From DASXHD01 sp038239005 (GTDB lineage Bacteria > Myxococcota_A > Polyangia > Polyangiales > Polyangiaceae), in contig JBBSFE010000013.1 in assembly GCA_038239005.1 (NCBI GenBank), forward strand, positions 20,526 to 84,525: DNA of 64,000 nt. Reading direction: 5' to 3'. Positions 54,710-64,000 of this stretch are shown one piece after another. The notes beneath the pieces were generated by a model. It saw only the letters and a list, made by a program, of their open reading frames with translations, was not told the DNA's origin and made no database searches. The number at the start of each line of letters is the position of its first letter. Position 1 is the stretch's first letter. Made by a program: the position numbers and the translations under genes.

Positions 54710-55368
54710 CGGTCCTTCTGCCTCCCGACATTCGCGCGCGCGTGCTGGCACGAGCAAAAGAAACGCCATCGCCGGATGCGAGCGCAACGCGTCGCGGAAA
54801 TTTGGCAGCGGTCGTGCTCGGCCTCGCGACAGCCACGACGATGATCGCCGCGCTTGGTTTGTCTCTCGGTGGTCGGCCGCTCGCGTTCGTCGCAGTCTCG
54901 GCCGCTGGATGGGCAGCGATCGCATTTGCCGCGAGCGCCATGGCCGCGGGCCGCAAGCGAACGATGCTCGGAAGCGCGCGCGTCGTGCTCGTCGCGGGTG
55001 CGCTCGCCGCCGCGCCCGCGATTTTTGGTTGGGTCATGGGCGTGACCGTGGGTTGGCCCGAAGTGCGTGAGCCGGCCGGAACGTGGCACAACCACATCGC
55101 GTGTCTCGCCGCGACGATGCTCCTCTCGATCGGCCCGATCGTCGCGCTCTCGTATCTGCGGCGCACGAGCGATCCCGTGCACCCTCGCGCGACGGGCGCG
55201 GCCATTGGCGCGGCTGCGGGCGCTTGGGGCGGCGTTTTGATCGACATGCATTGCCCGCTCGTGGCGCCTCTTCACGTGGCCGTGGCACACGTGCTTCCCG
55301 TCGTTTTGTACGCGGCGATTGGCGCGCTCGTGGGTGGTCGAATGTTTGGAGTGCGCCTCTCGAGGTAG
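54706..55368 (+). CDS. NrsF-type (DUF1109) membrane anti-sigma factor
   Basis: A 220-residue membrane protein with about six helices and the conserved His/Cys/Trp features of NrsF proteins: TWHNHIACLAAT and DMHCPLVAPLHVAVAHVLP. These proteins hold an ECF sigma at the membrane and release it on stress, often metal or oxidative stress. The ATG overlaps the sigma stop, which makes the partner assignment firm. Confidence 0.85.
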   Translation: MTVLLPPDIRARVLARAKETPSPDASATRRGNLAAVVLGLATATTMIAALGLSLGGRPLAFVAVSAAGWAAIAFAASAMAAGRKRTMLGSARVVLVAGALAAAPAIFGWVMGVTVGWPEVREPAGTWHNHIACLAATMLLSIGPIVALSYLRRTSDPVHPRATGAAIGAAAGAWGGVLIDMHCPLVAPLHVAVAHVLPVVLYAAIGALVGGRMFGVRLSR

Positions 55369-55424
55369 TGGTGGAGAATTCAACTCGCTTCTGATTTGCG
55401 AAAGGTGATAGCTCGCGAGGGCGC

Positions 55425-56885
55425 ATGCGCATCCTCATGATCTCCTCGGAGGTCGAGACCTTCGCGCGCACCGGAGGGCTCGGCGACGTCGTTTATGGCT
55501 TGTCGCGCGCGCTCGCCCGATTGGGCCACGAGGTGTGCGTCGTCACTCCTCTCTACGGAACGACGCGCGTCCCTGGCGCGCACCGTTTTTGGGAGAGCGG
55601 CATCCTCGCGCGAACGGGTTGGGGTCACGATGACGTGCGCGCGTGCGGCGTCTGCGAAGTTACCGACGAAAGCGTCACATCGAGCGGCGGCTCGCTCCGC
55701 TTCTGTTTGCTCGCGAACGATTATTTGTTCGGCGCTCGCCAGGGAATTTACGGCGACGCATCGGGCACCTTCGGCGACAACGAGCTCCGCTTTGCCACAC
55801 TTTCGCGAGGCGCACTCGAGATCGCCGCGCGCCTCTGGGAAGGCGGCCCCGACATCATCCACGCTCACGACTGGCATGCGGCGCTCTCGATCATCTACGC
55901 GCGCGCGACGATGGGCCCCGCGTGGGCGCGCGTTCGCAGCATATTCACAGTGCACAACCTCGCGTACCAAGGCGTGTGCGGTCGCGATGTGCTCGATCGC
56001 CTCGCGATCCCGCGCGAGCTCTTTCACGGCATGTGTCTCGAGCACGACGGCAACGTGAACTTGCTGAAAGGCGCAGTCGCGCTCGCCGATGTCGTCAGCA
56101 CCGTGAGCCCGACGTACGCGCGCGAAATTCGGCGACCCGGCCAAGGCTTCTACCTCGATTGGTTCTTCCGCGCGCACGCCGGCAAGCTCATCGGCATCGC
56201 CAATGGCATCGACGAAGAGCGCTTCAACCCGCGCACCGAGCCGCGCATCGCCGAAAAATACGACGAGCGCACGGTTTGGAAGGGCAAGTGGGCATGCAAG
56301 CAAGCGCTCATCCACGAGCTCGATCTCGACTGGCCAGACGCGCCGCTCTTTGCGTGCGTGTCGCGCCTCACGGATCAAAAAGGCATCGACCTCCTCGGGG
56401 AGGCGCTCGGCGCGCTCGTCGATCGCGGCGCGCGCGTCGTTCTCGTCGGCACGGGCGACGCAAAGCTCGAAGAGCTCCTTCATCACGCATCGTTACGATT
56501 CGCGGGTCACGTCGCCGCGCGCATCGCGTTCGATTCGGCGCTCGCCACGCGTGTATACGCCGGAGCGGACTTCATCGTCGTGCCATCGCGTTTCGAGCCG
56601 TGCGGCCTCACGCAGCTCTACGCAATGCGCTTCGGCGCCATCCCGATCGTCACGGATGTCGGCGGTCTGCACGACACCGTGGAGCCAGCCAACCTAGCGC
56701 TCGGGACGGGCACGGGTTTCGTCGCTGCTTCTCCGAGTGTGGTCGATTTGCTCGTGGCCTTTGAAGATGCGCTTGGCGCGTTTCTCGCTCGCGGGGCATT
56801 CAACGAGCTCCGCCAGCGTGCGATGGCGCGCGATAGCTCATGGGCAACGAGCGCGCGCGAGTACGTGCGCATCTACACCCCGTGA
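55425..56885 (+). CDS. glgA: Glycogen synthase (ADP-glucose type)
   Basis: A 486-residue GT5 glycosyltransferase. N-terminal MISSEVETFARTGGLGDVV is the nucleotide-sugar site (KTGGLxD in most relatives, here RTGGLGD). HAHDWHAAL and VHNLAYQG follow. The C-terminal Rossmann domain has SRLTDQKGIDLL and PSRFEPCGLTQLYAMRFG. It extends alpha-1,4-glucan from ADP-glucose. No other glycogen genes are adjacent. Confidence 0.94.
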   Translation: MRILMISSEVETFARTGGLGDVVYGLSRALARLGHEVCVVTPLYGTTRVPGAHRFWESGILARTGWGHDDVRACGVCEVTDESVTSSGGSLRFCLLANDYLFGARQGIYGDASGTFGDNELRFATLSRGALEIAARLWEGGPDIIHAHDWHAALSIIYARATMGPAWARVRSIFTVHNLAYQGVCGRDVLDRLAIPRELFHGMCLEHDGNVNLLKGAVALADVVSTVSPTYAREIRRPGQGFYLDWFFRAHAGKLIGIANGIDEERFNPRTEPRIAEKYDERTVWKGKWACKQALIHELDLDWPDAPLFACVSRLTDQKGIDLLGEALGALVDRGARVVLVGTGDAKLEELLHHASLRFAGHVAARIAFDSALATRVYAGADFIVVPSRFEPCGLTQLYAMRFGAIPIVTDVGGLHDTVEPANLALGTGTGFVAASPSVVDLLVAFEDALGAFLARGAFNELRQRAMARDSSWATSAREYVRIYTP

Positions 56886-56936
56886 TGACGCGGCGCGTGG
56901 TTGATCCACGACGCGCCTACGACCTAAGACAGAGAT

Positions 56937-57458
56937 GTGGAACGGCCACTCACCACAGAGCGGATGACGCTGCTGCCGATCACGCGCGACTTGGTCGAAG
57001 CCGTGCTCGCCGCCGATCGTGAGGCGGCCGAAAAACTCATCGGCGCAAAGTTTCCGGATCTGTGGCCGGGTAGGGCGCTCGTCGAACGCGCGTTCTCGTG
57101 CCCCATCGAAAAACTTCGCCGCGATCCCGACGCATGGCTTTGGGGCGCGCGCGTGCTCGTGCACAAAACGGAAGCGGTCGTCATCGGCAGCGTCGTGCTG
57201 AGCGGCAATCCGGAAGAAGGCGGCGTCGTCGAAGTTGCGTACGGCGTTGACGAAGCGTGGCAAGGCAAAGGTTTCGCGACCGAGGGCACGCGCGCCGTCG
57301 TCGATTGGGCGCTCGAGCAGCGCGACGTATCGCACGTTCAGGCGTGCACGTTTCCTTGGCACCGCGCGAGCCAAAAAGTGCTCGAAAAAGTGGGCATGCA
57401 TCGCGTCGGCGTGCGCGACACCGACATGTTCGGCGAGCTTCTCGTTTACGAACGATAG
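56937..57458 (+). CDS. GNAT-family acetyltransferase (RimJ/RimL-like)
   Basis: A 173-residue acetyltransferase. It begins VERPLTTERMTLLPIT and has EVAYGVDEAWQGKGFATEGTRA as its acetyl-CoA pyrophosphate-binding part, then NxxS-like HRASQKVLEKVGMHRVG. The start is GTG 56937; the ATG two bases earlier is in another frame. The acceptor is unknown. Confidence 0.88.
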   Translation: MERPLTTERMTLLPITRDLVEAVLAADREAAEKLIGAKFPDLWPGRALVERAFSCPIEKLRRDPDAWLWGARVLVHKTEAVVIGSVVLSGNPEEGGVVEVAYGVDEAWQGKGFATEGTRAVVDWALEQRDVSHVQACTFPWHRASQKVLEKVGMHRVGVRDTDMFGELLVYER

Positions 57459-57498
57459 TTGCTTGCGCGGTCGCGGTTCGGAATGCAGTGTGTGTTGC

Positions 57499-58929
57499 AT
57501 GGAGCTCGTTCCGCGGCCCCTGAGTGAGCGTGTCGTGCGTGGGGTCCTCGGTTCGTCGGTGGCGATGATCGCCGCACTCTGCACTGCGTTTGCGCTCGAT
57601 GTCGCAGGCGCGTCGTGCGTCGTCACGGTCACGACGAGCCTGGTGGTTGGGGCATTTGCAATCGTCGCCGTGCGCGACGCTTACGCGTTTTGGATTCCGG
57701 TCGTAGCGTCGCTCTTGGCCACGTACGCGCTCGCATTTGGTTTGCACGATCACGCGGGGCGCGATGCGACTGCCGCATGCGTCGGTGCGGTATTCGCGGC
57801 GATCCTCATTCGCCCGATTTCACGCATGCACGCGACGACGCGCATCGAAGGCGCGCTCGATCGATTCGAGTGCGTGTCGATCACGGCTGGGCGCAGCCTG
57901 TTCGTCGTCGGCGTCGTTGCATTCTTGCTCCGCGAGCCTGCTCTTCGTGCGGTCTCCGCCGTCGCCGCGACGTTCGGGCTCGCGCTACTCGGCCACGCGA
58001 CTCTCCGTGATCGCGCGCGCGTCCGCTTTTTGCGCAGCGTTTATGCGAAAGAAGAACCGAGCTACCGCATCGAGCGCGACACCGACGTCCGCGGCTACGA
58101 GCTACTCCCTCCCGTATTGAGCGGTACGATCACGAGCGCCGTCATCGCGCACGTCAACGCATCGCCGGACACGTACCGAACGAGCGGCGGCCCGCGACCT
58201 CTCGCGCGCGTCACGTCGACGTTGCCTGGCATGCTCGTTCGCATCGAGAAGCGCACGCGCTTCGCCGCAACGCTCGTCGGCGCGTTCTTGTCCACCACTG
58301 CCGTGATCGCGGTCACGCCATTCGACTGGGGAACCGGCAAGCCTGCCGTTGCACACGCTGCAGTTGCGCCGCTCGAGGCACCTGCATGCCGCGATGCGCG
58401 CCCTTACTTTTCAGACGAAATCCAGACCAAGGTCGACGGCATCGCGCGCGCGACGCTCCTCACGGGCACGCAAGATCCATCGATCGCGCCGGGCGCTGGT
58501 GTGCTCGTCATCGTCCCCACCAAAGGTCACGCGATCTCCGACTACGTTCGCGCGCGTTCCCTCGCGCTCGCACACGGCGCCCCGTGCAAAGACAAGCTCT
58601 CGCTCCGCGTCGAGGAAGCGGTCTATCGATCGTTCGCGATCGACGTGACGCTCGTCATCGAGCCCGGCGCCGACGAGGCCGCCGTTCGCCGCGACGCCGA
58701 CGAGCAAGTTCGTGAGCTCTTCGAGCGGGACGCGCGAGCGGTCTACAACGAGCACTTCGCTTTCGGCGACGCCGAGAAGACGTTCGGCTATCGCATTCGC
58801 CACGCGCTTCGTCACGTGCTCGGCGTGAAGAGCGTTCGTCTCCTGATCGACGGAGCCGATAAAGAAGTGCCGCTCGGTCCGCGGGATTTCCCGGAGCTCG
58901 CATCACTCGCCGTGCACACCTCGCGGTAA
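57499..58929 (+). CDS. Large membrane protein of unknown function
   Basis: A 476-residue protein. Six hydrophobic segments lie within residues 10-175, followed by a soluble part, one more membrane helix near 253-273 (FAATLVGAFLSTTAVIAVT), and a soluble C-terminal domain of about 200 residues with VEEAVYRSFAIDVTLVIEPG and YRIRHALRHVLGVKSVRLLI. I recognise no family. It stands alone, 40 bases after the acetyltransferase. Confidence 0.65.
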   Translation: MELVPRPLSERVVRGVLGSSVAMIAALCTAFALDVAGASCVVTVTTSLVVGAFAIVAVRDAYAFWIPVVASLLATYALAFGLHDHAGRDATAACVGAVFAAILIRPISRMHATTRIEGALDRFECVSITAGRSLFVVGVVAFLLREPALRAVSAVAATFGLALLGHATLRDRARVRFLRSVYAKEEPSYRIERDTDVRGYELLPPVLSGTITSAVIAHVNASPDTYRTSGGPRPLARVTSTLPGMLVRIEKRTRFAATLVGAFLSTTAVIAVTPFDWGTGKPAVAHAAVAPLEAPACRDARPYFSDEIQTKVDGIARATLLTGTQDPSIAPGAGVLVIVPTKGHAISDYVRARSLALAHGAPCKDKLSLRVEEAVYRSFAIDVTLVIEPGADEAAVRRDADEQVRELFERDARAVYNEHFAFGDAEKTFGYRIRHALRHVLGVKSVRLLIDGADKEVPLGPRDFPELASLAVHTSR

Positions 58930-59064
58930 GTAGTTCGATATGCGGCATGCGTAAGGAGACTGCGTAGTGCCGTGCGCGCTTCGCGGCATGACGCGGCGCG
59001 CTAGCCCTATTTTTGGCTGGTTTCATCGAAGGCATGTACGTTGCACGTATCCCGAGAAGAAACC

Positions 59065-59217
59065 GTGAACCACTACAACAAGATTGCCGCAGCGCTCGTC
59101 GTTTCGCCCCGTGAAGTCCTCGAAGTTCGTCCCCGCTCCGAGCCGCCGCCCGCGCGCGACGCGGAAGAGCAAGACGACTCCGACGATCGCTGGGACAACG
59201 CTCCCTGCACGGACTGA
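59065..59217 (+). CDS. Small 50-aa acidic ORF
   Basis: From GTG 59065, after AGAAGAAA, an ORF of 50 codons ends just where the dispersed element copy 2 begins. The product is hydrophilic and acidic (AEEQDDSDDRWDNAPCTD) with no signal peptide. Nothing similar is recognised. It lies in the gap between the membrane protein and the cytochrome. Support is limited to its position and a possible ribosome site. Confidence 0.35.
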   Translation: MNHYNKIAAALVVSPREVLEVRPRSEPPPARDAEEQDDSDDRWDNAPCTD

Positions 59218-59242
59218 CGCGCTTCGCGATACCCGACGGGGT
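59215..59242. repeat. Dispersed 28-bp element, copy 2
   Basis: Matches 6415-6442 at 26 of 28 positions. Here it lies 18 bases upstream of the cytochrome ATG and includes the stop codon of the small ORF. Confidence 0.5.
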
Positions 59243-59259
59243 GAGCTAACGTCGCGACG

Positions 59260-61038
59260 ATGAGTCGCGCACATGCCGCGCTGATGAGCGCGATGATCGC
59301 CGCCGCGTGCGCGACCGGTACGACGCCGTCGGTGCCCCACCGTGCGCGGCCGCGTGAAGTGAAGAGCAACGTGCTTCGAGCCGATTACGCGGGCTCGGCC
59401 GAGTGCGCGAAGTGTCACCGCGATATCGCCGACAAATGGCTCGCGTCGCCGATGCACAACATGACGCGCGTTGACGGTGTGGGCGTGAGCCGTGCGCCGT
59501 TCTCGGGTCTCGCGCTTCGGTTCAAGGACGATCGCGTCGAGCTCGAAGAGAAAGACGGCGCACGTCTCGTTCACGTGCACTCTGCACGCTTTGGCGATTC
59601 GGATTACCGCGTGACGCGCGTGATCGGCGGTCACCACCGCGAGGACTACGCAGGCGTATCCATCAACGGAACCGCCACGACGCGCGACGAGCTCGTCCTC
59701 CCGATTTCGTATCTCTTGTGGTCGAAGAAGTTTCGCTACAAAGGCTACTCGGTGATGTCGCGCGAGCGGCCCGGCGTTGCTGCGGGTCCCGTGTGGAGCA
59801 AGACGTGCATCTTCTGCCACAACACCGAGCCGTATCTCTCCGACATGCTCGGCGGGCTGGTAGCGCGGCACCCCGGCTATCAGGGCGAGCTCGTCGACCC
59901 GCTGCTTCCGATTGGCAAACGCTCGCACGTCGCCATCGACGATCACGCGGCGCTCGATGCGGAGCTTGGCGAGGAAATCAAGCAGCTCACGGGCGTGCAC
60001 GAGACCGCGACCGGCGAAGCGCTCGCGTGGAAGGCCATCGAAGCGACGCGCGAGCGATTCGTCGCGAAAGATCTCGTCGAGGTCGGCATTGGCTGCGAGT
60101 CGTGCCACGGCGGGTCGAAGGAGCATGCGCGCGAGCCCGCGATCAAGACGTCGCTCGCTCCGCACTCGCCAGGGTTTCACTTCGAAGGCGCGACCGAGCG
60201 CGCCGAGCTCGTGAACCGCACGTGCGCGCGGTGTCATCAGGTGCTCTTTTCGCGCTACCCGTACACGTGGGAGGGCGCGCGTCGCGATCACGATCCCGGC
60301 GGCAGCAACATCAACTCGGGTGAAGGACGGGATTTCCTGCTGGGCGCGTGCTCGAAACGTGCAGCATGCACGCTTTGTCACGACCCGCATTCACCGGACA
60401 ACGGCGCGCGCGCGGCAAAGCTCGAAACCAAAGACGGTGACGGCGTGTGCACCAGCTGCCACGCGAACCTCGCGAGCGAAACGGCGCAACGCGCACACAC
60501 GCACCACGATCCGACGCGCGCGGGCGGCCGCTGCATGGCGTGCCACATGCCGAAGAAGAACATGACGCTCGAGCTCGGACTCGGTCGCTACCACCGCATC
60601 GCCTCGCCGAACGACCCCGCGAAGATGCTCGATAGGCCGCTCGAGTGCGCTCTCTGCCACACCGATGCGACCGTCGAAAAGCTCGCCGCCGACATGGAGC
60701 GCTTGTGGGGCAAACGCATCGACCGCGCCGTGCTCGATGGCGTCTACGGCCGGCTCGACCAGAACGTGATCGACGTGACGCTCGCGCGCGGCAAGCCGCA
60801 CGAGCAAGCGGTGGCCATCGAGCTCCTCGGCGAGCGTCGTGATCGCCGTGCGGCACGCGCGATTGGCGTCGAGCTCACGAACGAATATCCGCTCGTGCGT
60901 TTCTACGCGGAGAGCGCGCTCGAAAAAATCTCGGGCGAACCATCACCACTCGACATGTACGCACCCGCCGACGAGCTTCGCGCCGCGGGCGATGCGTGGG
61001 TCGCGAAAATCACTCGGGCGGGTTCAGGATCTCCATGA
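59260..61038 (+). CDS. Octaheme c-type cytochrome lipoprotein with HEAT-like end
   Basis: A 592-residue protein with eight CxxCH heme motifs in order: CAKCH, CIFCH, CESCH, CARCH, CTLCH, CTSCH, CMACH and CALCH. The N-terminus (MSAMIAAACATG) suggests lipid anchoring. The family resembles cytochrome c554-type multiheme proteins. The last 80 residues (ELLGERRDRRAARAIGVELT) form a HEAT-like helix pair. It is expected to move electrons in the periplasm or at the outer membrane; the partner is unknown. Confidence 0.9.
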   Translation: MSRAHAALMSAMIAAACATGTTPSVPHRARPREVKSNVLRADYAGSAECAKCHRDIADKWLASPMHNMTRVDGVGVSRAPFSGLALRFKDDRVELEEKDGARLVHVHSARFGDSDYRVTRVIGGHHREDYAGVSINGTATTRDELVLPISYLLWSKKFRYKGYSVMSRERPGVAAGPVWSKTCIFCHNTEPYLSDMLGGLVARHPGYQGELVDPLLPIGKRSHVAIDDHAALDAELGEEIKQLTGVHETATGEALAWKAIEATRERFVAKDLVEVGIGCESCHGGSKEHAREPAIKTSLAPHSPGFHFEGATERAELVNRTCARCHQVLFSRYPYTWEGARRDHDPGGSNINSGEGRDFLLGACSKRAACTLCHDPHSPDNGARAAKLETKDGDGVCTSCHANLASETAQRAHTHHDPTRAGGRCMACHMPKKNMTLELGLGRYHRIASPNDPAKMLDRPLECALCHTDATVEKLAADMERLWGKRIDRAVLDGVYGRLDQNVIDVTLARGKPHEQAVAIELLGERRDRRAARAIGVELTNEYPLVRFYAESALEKISGEPSPLDMYAPADELRAAGDAWVAKITRAGSGSP

Positions 61039-61479
61039 CATCGCCCGCGAGCTCCTCAGCGCGTTCGCTCGAGAGCTCGAGAGCATCGACGAGCTGGAGA
61101 TCGAGCTCGAACTCTTCGTCGCTGGAGTCCATGTCGGCGAGGCCCATCGCGTAGGCGACGCGGTAGGCCATCTCGCGTGCGGGTGTTGACATCTTCGCGG
61201 CGAGAGCGCGAAGGCGTTCGTCGGCGTAGCCGGATTCTTTGTCGCCGCGCGCGCCCTCGGAGCGTTTGTACATTTCGTCCAAAATACGATCGAGCTCCGC
61301 TTGCGAAGCCGCAGCGCCGCGAAGTCGTTCGAGGACACCGCGGAACGCGGCGATCTCCTCTCCCTCGAGCCGACGATCGGCGGCGATCGTCAGGTACGCA
61401 ATTTCGAGGATGGCGTCGGTCTCGCTCGTGGTGAGCGAGGTCTTCTCGGGAACGACTTCGGCGATGTGATCGGCAACGG

Positions 61480-61483
<4 letters not shown>
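61010..61483 (-). CDS. TerB-like protein
   Basis: A 157-residue all-helical protein resembling TerB: LTTSETDAILEIAYLTIAAD, then the acidic MGLADMDSSDEEFELDLQLVD. TerB-type domains are linked to tellurite resistance and metal or stress sensing. The ATG overlaps the glutamine synthetase stop (ATGA). Confidence 0.72.
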
Positions 61484-63696
<2,213 letters not shown>

Positions 63697-63861
63697 GGGG
63701 AACTCTCGCTAGCGCTTCATTGCGCGCGCCGCAATATGGCCCGCCCTGTGTTTCGCGTTCGTTTCCAACCGCAACTCCCGTCGAACGCGATTCACGCATC
63801 CTAAGACAGCCGCCAACGCGCCAAGGCGCCAGAAGAAAAGAGGAGAGGGGTTCAAACCGCT

Positions 63862-64000
63862 AGACCTCCCTCGGATTCGCTGACACGCCGCCGAAAGAAA
63901 TCGGATGCGTACCCTGCCTCGTTACACCGCTGAATTCAAAGCTGACGCTGTCGCCAGCCTCGCAAAGACAGGTCGATCGTTGCCCGAGGTCGCCCGCGAT
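63862..64000 (+). mobile_element. Start of an IS3-type insertion sequence
   Basis: The sequence from about 63862 (CTCCCTCGGATTC) leads into an IS3-type OrfA. The left end is approximate because the matching right end is outside the window. It lies upstream of glnN. Confidence 0.5.
63905..64000 (+). CDS. IS3-family transposase OrfA, 5' part
   Basis: Thirty-two codons from ATG 63905 to the window edge read MRTLPRYTAEFKADAVASLA and on to GRSLPEVARD, the N-terminal helix-turn-helix start of IS3-family OrfA proteins. The rest lies beyond the window. Confidence 0.75.
   Translation, partial: MRTLPRYTAEFKADAVASLAKTGRSLPEVARD

Noticed and set aside
63847..63858. tRNA T-arm-like GGGGTTCAAACC near the IS end
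   Set aside because: No acceptor, D or anticodon arm can be formed upstream.
63697..63904. Sigma54 promoter upstream of glnN
   Set aside because: No convincing GG-N10-GC element with the right flanks in the minus-strand direction.

Overview
The window comes from a GC-rich, gene-dense genome and most likely from a myxobacterium-type organism (Myxococcota; the exact order is not resolved). The main evidence is: four membrane or multidomain Ser/Thr protein kinases, two with the HRDVSPHN catalytic loop typical of that group; two NtrC-type sigma54 activators, one reading an FHA domain; a matrixin-like protein with a MYXO-CTERM-style C-terminal tail; a lamin-tail lipoprotein; and many lipoproteins of unknown role. 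I see no rRNA, tRNA, CRISPR array or prophage. No gene-free stretch exceeds 300 bases; the longest gap is about 208 bases, at 63697-63904. The only mobile DNA is the start of an IS3-type element at the right edge.

Layout. 1-4221: a lipoprotein fragment and a giant kinase-ATPase. 4339-5085: a secreted C39-like cysteine peptidase. 5082-10199 (minus): a probable signalling operon of VOC protein, Ser/Thr kinase, TPR/PEGA-like protein with a repeat-built signal peptide, lamin-tail lipoprotein, a 50-codon ORF and an FHA-sigma54 activator. 10224-17014: housekeeping genes (DHH phosphoesterase, GDPD, NUDIX, ThiE, HolB) and a second sigma54 response regulator. 17578-21067 (minus): TldD, TldE and a deoxynucleoside kinase, joined by 4-nt overlaps. 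21110-31319: a third kinase, ValS, a lipoprotein serpin, a receiver protein, an RluA-type synthase, an extensin-like peptidase and HrcA. 31349-36496: a cNMP-binding protein, a CDF metal exporter, an AlaX-type editing protein and ThiS.

36493-42020 (minus) is a five-gene operon in which every junction is a 4-nt overlap: ECF sigma factor, lipoprotein, M16-like lipoprotein without the zinc motif, PLD-type cardiolipin synthase and PlsC-type acyltransferase. An array of inverted CGTAAC half-sites lies upstream. 42658-47072 (plus) is a tight run of a Spy/CpxP-like His-rich protein, a 55-aa His/Cys-containing peptide, an OmpR-type regulator, a histidine kinase with a His-rich N-terminus, an RlpA-like lipoprotein and a Ser/Thr kinase. 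This looks like an envelope or metal stress circuit. 47069-58929 holds MiaB, an acyl-CoA synthetase, an ICMT-like methyltransferase, the matrixin-like protein, an ECF/NrsF-type sigma-antisigma pair, GlgA and others. 59065-63696 holds a small ORF, an octaheme cytochrome c, a TerB-like protein and type III glutamine synthetase.

Across the window 12 of 13 convergent gene pairs overlap at their 3' ends, four of them by sharing the stop codons within CTAG or TTAG. The single separated pair has a hairpin in its gap. Functions are assigned by motif recognition only; no database search was run.
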